Below, in pieces: positions 18,956 through 30,686 of a DNA stretch of 50,668 bases. The notes under the pieces were generated by a model, which worked only from the letters and a program-made list of their open reading frames with translations, was not told the DNA's origin and did no database searches. The first letter of the stretch is position 1, and each line of letters opens with the position of its first letter. Origin of the DNA: Thermococci archaeon (GTDB lineage: Archaea > Hadarchaeota > B88-G9); NCBI GenBank assembly GCA_003660555.1, contig QMUK01000002.1:1-50668 (forward strand), in the 5' to 3' direction. Position numbers and translations under genes: made by a program.

Positions 18956-20884
18956 TTATCGTCTAGGAATCGTGTATTTCCTCTCTAAACCGAATGGGGA
19001 GAATCTCCTCCCTCCTCCAAGATAAAACTTAGTAAAGAATTCGACATACTGTAATCTCAGTGAATGTAATCCTGGGCCTATTATTCCAAGAGCTAAATTT
19101 ATACTATGGCCTGACAGGAGTATGAGCCCCCCTAGAATCTCATTCCCAGATAATATCGACCCTATTCCCATTTCATTGAATGAAACTGCTATAACTGCGG
19201 ACGAAATGCCTATGGCCATTAACCTAGTGTAAGATAGTATGTTGCTCAGAATAGACGGTATTTCAACTATTTCTATTCCTAACCCTCCAGATACCAATAA
19301 AAATGAGCCGGAGATTATTAAAAGTACGAACAATTCCATAGAGCCACTTATGCCCTGTGAGCCTGTTACCATTGGAAGTATTAAACCGTAAACGAGTACA
19401 GTCATCCCTGTTAGTATTAGCAGCCATCCTCCTTTTTCGTGAATGGCTTTTCTCAAACCTTCCTCTATTGCTTTGTTTCTGAATCCCATGATCAGTCCTA
19501 GGTAGAGATGGGCAATTCCTATAGTCACAGTTATCAAAAACAACTCCTTTATTCCTTCCTTCCCTAGTCTATGCACTGGCAGGAAACTAGGATAGGGAAG
19601 TATATTCCTCAAGATTTCAAAGCCAAAGAACTCATTATAAACGTAACCGAAGATTATCGTCCAGACAGAGGATACGAGTAATATCTTGGATATCACTCTG
19701 GATGATGAACCAAATCCTAACTTCTCTAAGAACGACTTCAGTATTCCGGAGGAAGTTAAGATCAAGAGTAGCATTCCATATCCAACGTCTCCAAGCATTA
19801 ATCCGTAAAAGAGGGGGAATGTCACAAATATTAGTGAAGAAGGGTCTATTTCGTGGTATCTTGGTACAGAATATGAATTAACAAGTGCCTCAAATGGCTT
19901 AATCAATTGGGGATTTTCGAGTAATGTAGGAGGTTCTGAATTTTCATCCTCTTCTATTTTAGTGAAGAAAATATCTTTTAGTGATGACAGAGAATCTATA
20001 GAGTCAGAGGGGACCCATCCTTCCAGCAAAAAGGTCTCTTTAGTAACTCCAACCCAAAGAGGAGCCTCCTTGACAATACTTTTAGCCTTGAGATACTCCT
20101 CATATGCTAGAATCCTGAATAGATTCTCCTTCAAAATCGACAGAATCTCAGCTTCTAATCTGGATGCATTCTCCTTTATCTCGTGTAATTCCATCTCTAA
20201 TGAGTTTATTATCTCAGAAGGGTGTCCACTTCTATATTTTTTTGTTATTTTGTAGATTTCCTCTAATTCTGAGAATCCAAATCTATCTAGTAGTCTCTCT
20301 ACACTTTTGCTTAATTCCTTTCTGTAAAAGATGGCCAATATATTTTTTCCGTCGTGAAACCCAGTGAATATCTCAAATTCATCACTGTTGAGCTCTGACT
20401 TTAACATTTCTTCGTTTAACTCTGTTTGAGTAACCCCCACTTTGTAATCTATTGTCTCATATTCGTGAAACACATCAAGGCGTATATCCAACGATTCTAG
20501 GATTCTAAGCAAGTTTATCTCTGATTTCTTATCATTTAACGTTGATTTAGTCTTGTCCCTCTCCTCAAGCAATGATTGCAATCTAGAGATTATATTTAGG
20601 ATTTCCTTCTCTTTCTTCTCTATCTCTTCCTCTGTGATTTTGTGAATTGGGTTCAATTCCGAGTAAACTTGTCTTATCTCCTCAGATAGCCTAGATAGAA
20701 CAGATCTAAGACTAATCAATTTCTCTGATATTTCTTCGCTCCCTTCTAACGGTTTTCCTTTTTCTGTCCCTGTGAATTCCTCTAGATGCAATACTCTTAA
20801 CTCTCTGATCGTCTCGAGGACTTCCTCCAGTCTTTCCTTACTTCCTACGAGTAATACCCTCTCCATGCTCTTAGGCCTTAGCAT
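18956..20884 (-). CDS. atpI: A-type ATP synthase subunit I (a)
   Basis: Soluble coiled-coil N-half; PLFYGLMLGDVGYGMLLLI; ILSYTRLMAIGISSAVIAVSFNEM. Confidence 0.95.
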   Translation of the reverse strand: MLRPKSMERVLLVGSKERLEEVLETIRELRVLHLEEFTGTEKGKPLEGSEEISEKLISLRSVLSRLSEEIRQVYSELNPIHKITEEEIEKKEKEILNIISRLQSLLEERDKTKSTLNDKKSEINLLRILESLDIRLDVFHEYETIDYKVGVTQTELNEEMLKSELNSDEFEIFTGFHDGKNILAIFYRKELSKSVERLLDRFGFSELEEIYKITKKYRSGHPSEIINSLEMELHEIKENASRLEAEILSILKENLFRILAYEEYLKAKSIVKEAPLWVGVTKETFLLEGWVPSDSIDSLSSLKDIFFTKIEEDENSEPPTLLENPQLIKPFEALVNSYSVPRYHEIDPSSLIFVTFPLFYGLMLGDVGYGMLLLILTSSGILKSFLEKLGFGSSSRVISKILLVSSVWTIIFGYVYNEFFGFEILRNILPYPSFLPVHRLGKEGIKELFLITVTIGIAHLYLGLIMGFRNKAIEEGLRKAIHEKGGWLLILTGMTVLVYGLILPMVTGSQGISGSMELFVLLIISGSFLLVSGGLGIEIVEIPSILSNILSYTRLMAIGISSAVIAVSFNEMGIGSILSGNEILGGLILLSGHSINLALGIIGPGLHSLRLQYVEFFTKFYLGGGRRFSPFGLERKYTIPRR

Positions 20885-20908
20885 AGCGGGACCCCACTAA
20901 TCCGCAGC

Positions 20909-22371
20909 TCAGAGTTCGCCTTTCTTCATTTTGTTTTCAACCACTATGGTTATTATTCTACCGTATGCCGGTCTAGTCACTAGAACTCCGGCTAGTACTC
21001 CAACGATAGTGGTCAAGGCAAACCCCTTTAGCCTTCCGAATCCAAGCACCAGAAGAGGTGACATGGCTGCTACAGTGGTTAGTGCTGCTCCGAGTATGAC
21101 GAAGAAGGCCCTACTGACTAGAGCAGAAACTCCCCTTGGTATTCTCTTTTCTCTTAATACTTCGTCTGTTATTATTATTTGCTGGTCTACTCCAGTTCCA
21201 ACTGCCGCTACTATTCCAGCTATGGATGGGAGATCCAATTCCCATCTTATCATGGACGCGAATCCCAGTATTATTATCACTTCAGATAGGAGTGTCAATA
21301 TGACTGGGAGACTAATCCAAGTCTTCCTGTAGAAGAAGAAGACTACTAGGGCTATTGCTGCTAGTGCAACTAAACCGGCTATGCCTGCTTTTTTCTTGAA
21401 TCCCTCTCCTAGTCTGGGAGATATATATTCCTCTCTAGCTAGACTTACTTTTACTGGCAAAGCTCCTGATCTGAGTAAGACCTGCATGTTTCTTCCATTT
21501 CTGTATGCTTCTTCTCTATCTTGAGCTGTTCCCTCAACTACAACTTCTCTTTGGGTTCTTCCTTTCAAATCCGCAGATATTCTGAGCCTGTCCTTGAGTT
21601 CGTCGTCAACGTATATCTCTAGGTATCCATCCAGATACTTGGGGTCCGTCTGTAGAAGAGCCATGTTCTTGGTGGCCTCCGCGAATCTCCTAGCTCCTTC
21701 CTCAGATATTGTCAGAGGGACCCTCCACTCCTTATACTCCGGAGGGATCAGCTGAACAGCTTCAACTCTCTGGATATCTTTTCCAGTGAATACTAGTGAA
21801 TTTACCTCGGTCCCATCGACGTTTCTCCCCACTACTTTCGCTTCGAACTTTCCTGTTTTAGTTAGTACGTCTCTTGCCTCTTGGAACTCTCTACCTGCTA
21901 TTTCTATTGATATAAAAAGTGTGTATTCTTTTTCCTTTAGAGGCTTTATGGCAATGTCTTTGACTCCTATCCAATTCGCCCTCTGTTGTAGTGTTGATAT
22001 TATTTGGTCAGATGTAATCGGGAAAACTGCTCCTTTCTTAAACTCAACAATTTCTCCTTTACCTTTGAGAATAGACTCTAGTTCTTCTTTATCGACCAAT
22101 TTCATTATTTCTATTGGAATCAAGTGATCTTCTCTCTTGTAGACATTCACAAATACCCCTGTTTCTTTTTCCAGTAGGTCCTTTAATTCTCCTTCGTCCA
22201 TGTTCGTTTTTATCTTAGCACAGGTACCTTCTACTTTCAGTATCACTGAAGTGCCGCCAACTAGGTCCATTCCGTACTCGAGGCCATGTCTTTCTATGGA
22301 AAGTAAAGAGAGGAAGACTACTAGTAGCAGAAGTATTACTCTGCTATCCCCTAGGATTGCTGAACTAACTC

Positions 22372-22387
<16 letters not shown>
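20909..22387 (-). CDS. secD: preprotein translocase subunit SecD
   Basis: GLEYGMDLVGGTSVILKVEG; GTGVDQQIIITDE; six-TM C-terminal half. Confidence 0.95.
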
Positions 22388-24261
<1,874 letters not shown>

Positions 24262-24747
24262 TTGGATAGAGATAAGACGACTACCATGGTCGTGAGTAAG
24301 ATAAGAAATGGGACGGTCATAGACCACATAGAAGCTGGACAAGCCCTAAACGTAGCTAGGATCCTGAAGATATCACCCAAAGATAAAGTGTTGATAGCCA
24401 TGAATGTGTTTAGCGAGAAATACTGTAAAAAAGACATATTAAAAATAGAAGATAGAGAATTAAAGGGAAATGAGGTGGAACTGATAGCATTGATATCTCC
24501 AAGAGCTACCATAAACATAATCAGAGACTATGAGGTAGTTGAGAAGTTCGAAGTGAAGATTCCAAAGAGAATACGAGGATTACTAAGATGTTCTAACCCT
24601 AATTGCATAACAAATTCTGGAGAACCAGTTAATGGATCATTCACAGTAGTAATGGAGCGTCCCCTTAGGCTGAGGTGCGAGTACTGCGAGAGATTCCTCG
24701 ATGAGAGGGAAGTAATAGAACAGTTAACAGGGAGAGAACAGGCGTAA
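24262..24747 (+). CDS. pyrI: aspartate carbamoyltransferase regulatory subunit
   Basis: Zn site CSNPNC...CEYC; GTVIDHIEAGQALNVARIL. Confidence 0.97.
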   Translation: MDRDKTTTMVVSKIRNGTVIDHIEAGQALNVARILKISPKDKVLIAMNVFSEKYCKKDILKIEDRELKGNEVELIALISPRATINIIRDYEVVEKFEVKIPKRIRGLLRCSNPNCITNSGEPVNGSFTVVMERPLRLRCEYCERFLDEREVIEQLTGREQA

Positions 24748-24764
24748 CATCCTAAAGGGGTTAT

Positions 24765-24881
24765 CTACTTCGCTCTTTCCCTCATCCTCTTTCTCTTTCT
24801 CTTGAGTCTCCTCATTCTCTTTTTAATCCACTTCCACCTCATCCTACCCTTCTTCTTCCACTTCCTAGGTCTTTTCCCCAT
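24765..24881 (-). CDS. rpl41e: ribosomal protein eL41 (38 aa): [38 protein letters not shown]
   Basis: Read directly; [23 protein letters not shown] matches the eL41 pattern (yeast [25 protein letters not shown]); TATA tttataat about 30 nt upstream. Confidence 0.85.
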   Translation of the reverse strand: MGKRPRKWKKKGRMRWKWIKKRMRRLKRKRKRMRERAK

Positions 24882-24972
24882 GAACCAACCCGGAGCGGAT
24901 ATCCACGGAGTTATTATAAACCTTATCCATTATGCTCTCTGAGAGTAATGAAACGAATTCAGGGAGATATAC

Positions 24973-25233
24973 TCATCTAGAGGTAAAAGAGACTTCATCC
25001 CCTTCCTCTAGTTTTTCAGAAAGATCTTCTATATCCTCCTCATTTAGAGCAATTCTAACCAACCTCTTGATTTTTCCCTTATCTATTACTTCTCTCTCGA
25101 ATTCTTCTCCATAGATGTCTGAGAGATAAGTTATTAATTCCATGACACTAGATCCCTCGGGAACTTCAACGTTTATTTCCTTTGCCCTAGTTAGTTTTCT
25201 GAGGGATCCATAGAATTTCACTTTGACCTGCAA
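24973..25233 (-). CDS. MoaD/ThiS-like beta-grasp (ubiquitin-like) protein lacking a terminal diglycine
   Basis: MQVKVKFYGSLRKLTRAKEINVEVPEGSSVMELI...LEEGDEVSFTSR*. Confidence 0.75.
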   Translation of the reverse strand: MQVKVKFYGSLRKLTRAKEINVEVPEGSSVMELITYLSDIYGEEFEREVIDKGKIKRLVRIALNEEDIEDLSEKLEEGDEVSFTSR

Positions 25234-25265
25234 TACTCCCCACCTTCAGTATTGTTCAATGGAAG

Positions 25266-25292
25266 GGAAAAGAAAAAATGGGGTTAAAAAAG
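25266..25292 (-). terminator. poly-T terminator candidate after the 25299-27956 gene
   Basis: Minus-strand reads cttttttaaccccattttttcttttccc just after the stop codon. Confidence 0.5.
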
Positions 25293-25298
25293 TTGGGG

Positions 25299-27956
25299 TC
25301 AGAACGTCCCTCTGGGTTTCATTACGTCTATTATCTCCCTCTCCACTTCTGGAGGTATAGAGCCTGTGAAGAATATCCACCTTATCTTGAACTTGTATTT
25401 CCCTAGGAACTCACCTACCCCCTCTGGAAGTTCTCTGTCTTTTACTAGTAGGACTACTCCGTCCTTAAGAGCAGCTACTTGTGCCCCATTAAATGCTCCA
25501 GGATCTTCTCCGTTTATGAGTGCCACTGATCTCATGTGAAGTCTCTCCTTCAGCCTATTAGCCACTAGTACTGAGGTCTCGTACTTGTCCTTCCCCGCTA
25601 TGGTGTCAGAGTATATTCCCATTAGGAGTAGGTCTTCCGACACATTGGCTCCTATCACTACAGTCTCCTTGACTCCTAGATTCTCCAAAGCCTCCCTAGT
25701 GTATTCTGGTATCTCATCTCCGTTGGTGAATAGGAGCGGAGCACCAAGAGAGTGGGCATAGGGTACTGCTACTAATGTAAGAGAGACATCTCCTTCAAAG
25801 GGTGCTGGAGCTATCACTGCCTTGTCGGAAATACCCCAAAGATTCTCTGCTATTAATTTAGCTGTCTCGAACCTGTCTTTCCCTCCTATTCTCTCTACTT
25901 GGAATCCCATTGCCTTAAGCTCCATTTCGACTTCAGGAGAGACTGCCTCTGGTCCTCCAACTATTAAGGCTCTCCTAACAGGTAGACTGATTAAGAAGTC
26001 TCTGGATTCTTTAGGTATTTCGTCTGGGCTTACTAGTACTATTGGATCTCCAGTTTTAGATGCGTATGCAGATATAGCTGCTGAATCTACTGCTAGATCG
26101 TTCCTAGCTATTATCACTTTCTCCGGAGGAGAAGTGACCCACTTCTTCTCTATCAACCATTGGTTTAGTCCTTTAGATGCCTCCGTCTTAGAGAAAACGT
26201 GTTGGTTAACGTACCACTTCGGTATAGTCACTGCTATTCTCTCTCCAGAGACCTCCTTATACACCGAAATTTCCCATGGATACTTTCCACAATCAATGGA
26301 TACTATCCATCTCCATATTGCCACTCCAGGGAATTGTCTGTCAAATGGTGCTTCTGTCTCGAGGTATACTTGCCATCTGTTGTGTCTTGGATCGAAATTG
26401 GCTGCAACCAATTCTAATCTCCTAGTTGTGTACTCCTGGAAGTCTCTGTTTCTTCTAACTTCTAACTTTGCTAAGGAAACCGCAACAGATTTATCAGGAC
26501 AGGTCCAGACTCCTAAGTCTGGATAATCGTCATTCCCCACTGTGGAGTAATCTAGAGGTGTTTCTAATCCAAGTGACTGGAATCCAGCCCAACAGTCGTG
26601 GTCTTGGAAGATAGAATAGGACAATCTAGTCGTTCCGATAGCAATCTCTAGCATTGGAGCACCTGGTGATATATCTCCTACTTCTATACTACTTGGACCT
26701 CCCTCTCTTCCAGAAGTCCCGAACTCATAGGATTGGATTTCATTTCCGCCTTCGTCTAGCCAAATGACTACTGAATTGGTTAAGTCCATGACTAGGGGTG
26801 GAAGGGATTTTGAAGCAACAGTTCCTAGGGCTAGTACTAATTCGTCTCTTCCGTCTAAGTCGTGGTCTATGGGCTTCAATATGCTCCATAATAGAGGATC
26901 TGTCCAAGTAGGTGGTATTGCGAAGGAGTACTCCCAGACTTCAGACAAGCTGTTCCCTGATAATTCGAGAGTATACACCCTCACCTCGGCCTCGGTTGAA
27001 TGAACAGAGACTACTACTATCTCGCCCATTTTATCTCCATCTATATCTGCGACTTTCACTGAAAGTCCTAAACCGCCACTGTCCCAAGAGGCTACTTGAT
27101 CCAAGTCTGAGTTCAGTACTTGTAGTGTCGGGCTTCCCCACGTGGAAACTAGTACCTCATCGGTTCCATCTCCGTTCAAGTCTCCGCAATCAAATCCACC
27201 TGGAAAAGCACCTAGTGCTAAGTCCTCAAGTATGGATCCAGAAATCGGGTCTATCTTAAGTATGTGAGTTTGTCCACTTGAATCTAATCCCGAAACTACC
27301 AAGTACTTACTATTATCATCTCTCATGAACTTAATCCCGTAATTGTCTAGTGGGAGGAATTCATATCCTGTGACTTGCCATACTCTCTGTAGCCCGTTGC
27401 TTCTGACCTCAAATAGCTCTAGTGCATCTCCTGCAGTACTACCTAGCCCAGAGGTAGCTATGTCCATTAGTCCTCTCATTAGGAATATCTCGTCAGTCTC
27501 ATCGTTGTCTATGTCTTCTAGCGTTACCCAATGCGACGGGGGCACGGCGATGCCACCAACTACATCGAAATTCGGATTCGTGTCCAGCTGATAAGGTTCG
27601 CTTATGACGTCCATACTGTTTTCCCTGATTATCCAGAGATAAGGAGGAGCTGATCCAGGTTGATTTAATATCCCCTCCACTACTGCCTCCACTAGACCGT
27701 CCCCATCTACGTCTCCCAGATCTACGCTCGTGGGGTAGTAATTGTCTCCCATCTCGTACACTATGGTATTTATGCCGTTGTACCAGACGACTTTCCCTCC
27801 GGGTGTAGGTGATGTTATGGGACAATTCGCATCTAAGAAAACGACCACTCTCTCTCCTGGGGTCCAATCTGCTTTAGCTTCATTTATTGGGAAAAAGGGC
27901 ACTAATACGATAAACACTGTCAATAGGACTGTGGGCTCGGTCAGTTTCTTGGGCAT
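25299..27956 (-). CDS. large secreted protein with FG-GAP/VCBS-like repeats and C-terminal CWB2-like repeats
   Basis: Signal peptide; repeated D-x-D-x-D-G motifs (DVDGDGLVEAVVEG, DLNGDGTDEVLVS, DIDGDKMGEIVVV); LIVGGPEAVSPEVEMELKAMGFQVERIGGKDRFETAKLIAE. ATG 27956 behind GGAGGTG. Confidence 0.85.
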   Translation of the reverse strand: MPKKLTEPTVLLTVFIVLVPFFPINEAKADWTPGERVVVFLDANCPITSPTPGGKVVWYNGINTIVYEMGDNYYPTSVDLGDVDGDGLVEAVVEGILNQPGSAPPYLWIIRENSMDVISEPYQLDTNPNFDVVGGIAVPPSHWVTLEDIDNDETDEIFLMRGLMDIATSGLGSTAGDALELFEVRSNGLQRVWQVTGYEFLPLDNYGIKFMRDDNSKYLVVSGLDSSGQTHILKIDPISGSILEDLALGAFPGGFDCGDLNGDGTDEVLVSTWGSPTLQVLNSDLDQVASWDSGGLGLSVKVADIDGDKMGEIVVVSVHSTEAEVRVYTLELSGNSLSEVWEYSFAIPPTWTDPLLWSILKPIDHDLDGRDELVLALGTVASKSLPPLVMDLTNSVVIWLDEGGNEIQSYEFGTSGREGGPSSIEVGDISPGAPMLEIAIGTTRLSYSIFQDHDCWAGFQSLGLETPLDYSTVGNDDYPDLGVWTCPDKSVAVSLAKLEVRRNRDFQEYTTRRLELVAANFDPRHNRWQVYLETEAPFDRQFPGVAIWRWIVSIDCGKYPWEISVYKEVSGERIAVTIPKWYVNQHVFSKTEASKGLNQWLIEKKWVTSPPEKVIIARNDLAVDSAAISAYASKTGDPIVLVSPDEIPKESRDFLISLPVRRALIVGGPEAVSPEVEMELKAMGFQVERIGGKDRFETAKLIAENLWGISDKAVIAPAPFEGDVSLTLVAVPYAHSLGAPLLFTNGDEIPEYTREALENLGVKETVVIGANVSEDLLLMGIYSDTIAGKDKYETSVLVANRLKERLHMRSVALINGEDPGAFNGAQVAALKDGVVLLVKDRELPEGVGEFLGKYKFKIRWIFFTGSIPPEVEREIIDVMKPRGTF

Positions 27957-28126
27957 AGCCCCACCTCCTACCACGCCGACTTTTGCTACTACATACGTAA
28001 TACACTGGTATTTAAAGTTAGTGGTCTCACGTATTACTTGGATCTAGAGGTCCTAGAGAGTGAGGAGAGGAAAGTTATATAACCTCAGTCAGACTTTACA
28101 ATACTTGAACACCCGGAGGGAAGGGA

Positions 28127-30190
28127 ATGGGAGAGGAGCTTTGGGAGGCTCTCGTGAGAGGAGACGAAAAGAGGGGAGAGCGAGAGGTAGATATATCACA
28201 ACTTACTAAAGAATTAGAGAAGCTTAAGCGAGAGAATTCCGAGCTCTTATCTGAGATTGATCGATTGAACGAACGTCTAAATGAAGAAATCTTGGAAAAG
28301 AGATCGCTATCAGAGGAGAGGGATAAGTTATCAAGAAGGATTAAAGACCTCGAGAGAGCAATAGAGGAGGCTTCCAGCAGTATTAAGCAAAAAGAGGAGC
28401 TAGAAAATTACATAGATGAGCTTAAATCTAAACTCTCATCCATAGAAAGAGAGAATGTAGAATTAAGGAGAAAGAATAATGATTTGAGCTCTGAATTGAG
28501 TAAAATCAAGAGCGAATTGGAATCCAAGGACAAGGAAATCGAGCGCTTAACAAGGGAGATCAAGCAAATCCGTGAGAGGTATAATGAGGTAAACAGGAAG
28601 GTAGTGGCCCTGAAGAGTAGAGAAAGCGAATTAATAGAGAAACTGAATGAGAAGAACGAGTCTCTAAAGGAGAAAGATGAGGAACTATCCAGAATGAGGA
28701 ATAAGATTGTCGAACTAAGAGAGAGAACGTCCAAACTAGAAGATGAATTGAACAATAAGGATGAAGTGGTAAATAGGCTTAGAGAGAACTTCAACTCCTC
28801 AATAGGAAAATTAAAGGAGTTGGCAAAGAGAAACTTAGAGATGAAGTACAAAGTGTCCGAACTAGAAGAGAAAGTCTCAGAATTAGAGGAAGAGAGGAAC
28901 AAAACATTACAAGAGAAAGAGTCGCTTTTAGAGGAGACTAGGAAATTGGAGGATGAGATCTCAACTTTAGAAGAGGAACTAAAAAGACTGTCAAAGGAAA
29001 GAAATGACCTAAAAGAAAAGATTTCAGAGCTAGAGTCCGAAAAAGAAAGACTTAATAGGGAATTAATTTCTAAAAACGAGACGATATCCAAGCTATCATC
29101 TACTATTCACGAAAAGGACTCCAGAATCAATGAGCTGGAGGAGATGCTCAGAAATGCTGAACAAAAAATAAAAGAAGCTGAACAATCATCTAACGAACTC
29201 ATATCTGAAATAAACCGTCTGAAATCTGAGCTGGCAGATTCAAACAGAGAAAATGAATCTTTAAGAGTAGAAATACTTGACAAGGAAGATGAGATAAAGA
29301 ATCTTAAAAGGGAAATAGAGTTCCTCGGAAAGAGAGTTGAGGAGCTAGAAAGGGAAAAAGAAGGCCTATTGGAAAAGATTGAAAGATATAAAAGAGAGCT
29401 AGAGAGAGAATTTCTGGAAAAAGAGGGGCTTACAGCCGAAATAAACTCTCTCGAAGAGAAGGTCTCTGAGTTAAAGAGGACGCTCGAGGAAACTCAGTAC
29501 GAACTAAAGGAGATGGAGATGGAACTATCAAAAACTAAGAGAGAGAAGGACGAAATGAGAAAACAAATGCTCATGAAAGAAGAAAAAGTGAAGGAGGTCA
29601 ATTCCGAAATAAACCTGCTGAGATTAAAGATGTCAGAGAAAGATAGGGAGATAAATGAACTCAAGGAGAAGGTGTCCAAACTGAAAGTAGACCTAGGTAG
29701 GAAAGAGGGAGAGATGAAGGCTATTCTAGAGGAACTAAAGAGAAAAGAAAACAGAATACTAGACCTAGAACGAGAAAGAGAGAAAGTCATTTTAGAAAGA
29801 GAGGAGCTCCTTAGCAAATTATCTGAATTAGATGAGAGAAATAAGGAGCTTGAACTAGAACAGAAAAAGCTTCTTAGTAGAATAAAAGAATTATCCAGAG
29901 AGATCGAAGAAAAAGAGGAAGAACTGTCCAGAAAGAACAAGGAAATATACTTCCTAAGAGAGGAATTGAGCAAAAGATTAAGAGAAGAGAGTAAAGAGCC
30001 GGAAGAACTCGTAACAGAGGCTAAATTGGAGATATATAGACTTTTAGCTCTTAAAAATAAGGGAATGATGTCTAGGATAGAATTTTCAAGAGAAATGAAA
30101 AGAATAGAAGAAAAATATGGCAGAGGAGTAGTACTAGAGGCTGGAAGAGGATTGGTGCTATTCGACGGATCTGAATGGAGGGCAATATGA
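28127..30190 (+). CDS. 687-aa coiled-coil protein with short globular C-terminus
   Basis: About 600 aa of uninterrupted heptad-like sequence; C-terminal KLEIYRLLALKNKGMMSRIEFSREMKRIEEKYGRGVVLEAG. TATA gttatataac at 28073-28082. Confidence 0.8.
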   Translation: MGEELWEALVRGDEKRGEREVDISQLTKELEKLKRENSELLSEIDRLNERLNEEILEKRSLSEERDKLSRRIKDLERAIEEASSSIKQKEELENYIDELKSKLSSIERENVELRRKNNDLSSELSKIKSELESKDKEIERLTREIKQIRERYNEVNRKVVALKSRESELIEKLNEKNESLKEKDEELSRMRNKIVELRERTSKLEDELNNKDEVVNRLRENFNSSIGKLKELAKRNLEMKYKVSELEEKVSELEEERNKTLQEKESLLEETRKLEDEISTLEEELKRLSKERNDLKEKISELESEKERLNRELISKNETISKLSSTIHEKDSRINELEEMLRNAEQKIKEAEQSSNELISEINRLKSELADSNRENESLRVEILDKEDEIKNLKREIEFLGKRVEELEREKEGLLEKIERYKRELEREFLEKEGLTAEINSLEEKVSELKRTLEETQYELKEMEMELSKTKREKDEMRKQMLMKEEKVKEVNSEINLLRLKMSEKDREINELKEKVSKLKVDLGRKEGEMKAILEELKRKENRILDLEREREKVILEREELLSKLSELDERNKELELEQKKLLSRIKELSREIEEKEEELSRKNKEIYFLREELSKRLREESKEPEELVTEAKLEIYRLLALKNKGMMSRIEFSREMKRIEEKYGRGVVLEAGRGLVLFDGSEWRAI

Positions 30191-30203
30191 ATAGGGGATT
30201 CGA

Positions 30204-30674
30204 ATGCCATTAGTTGGAATATACTTCACGAGGGCTCTAGCTGAAAGGAGAAGAGAATTCGTGTACGAGAGGATAAAATCGTGGAACGTGAACAACAACC
30301 TCTCAATAGTTTCGATATCTAAGGAGGAAGTGCCTCTACATGGAGAAGTGCTTTCAATAAACTTCGTATTTAGGTGTATTTACGATCCACCTGTGGGACA
30401 TTTGGAGATAGATGGGACTGCCTTGTACTCTCACGAAATAGTAAAGGAAATATCAAAATCTGGAAAGGAAGTGATTTCCCCAGGAGATATTCCAAAGGAA
30501 ATAATGTCTGAAGTAATGGGATCGGTGTTAAGTGTGTCTCTCGTGAAGGCCACTATTCTGTCAGACCAAGTGAACATACCTCCACCAATACCCTTGCCTC
30601 CTCCAAGGAGACAAATCAGATCCACAGGAGGAGAAGTGGACAAGTACAGCAGTGGAGGAGAAATGTATACTTAG
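30204..30674 (+). CDS. hypothetical protein, possible archaeal SecB-like fold
   Basis: INFVFRCIYDPPVGHLEIDGTALYSHE pattern resembles F-x-F-x-x-x-Y-x-P-x-V-G-x-I-x-I-x-G of archaeal SecB-like proteins; Pro-rich tail. Confidence 0.45.
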   Translation: MPLVGIYFTRALAERRREFVYERIKSWNVNNNLSIVSISKEEVPLHGEVLSINFVFRCIYDPPVGHLEIDGTALYSHEIVKEISKSGKEVISPGDIPKEIMSEVMGSVLSVSLVKATILSDQVNIPPPIPLPPPRRQIRSTGGEVDKYSSGGEMYT

Positions 30675-30686
30675 AGAGGTAAGCAG

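Noticed and set aside
25822-26526. 234-aa plus-strand ORF within the FG-GAP/CWB2 gene
   Set aside because: Antisense overlap with a well supported gene; no recognisable domain.
28408-30210. Ser/Leu-rich minus-strand ORFs of 227 and 238 aa
   Set aside because: Antisense shadow of the Glu/Lys-rich coiled-coil gene; low-complexity complement.
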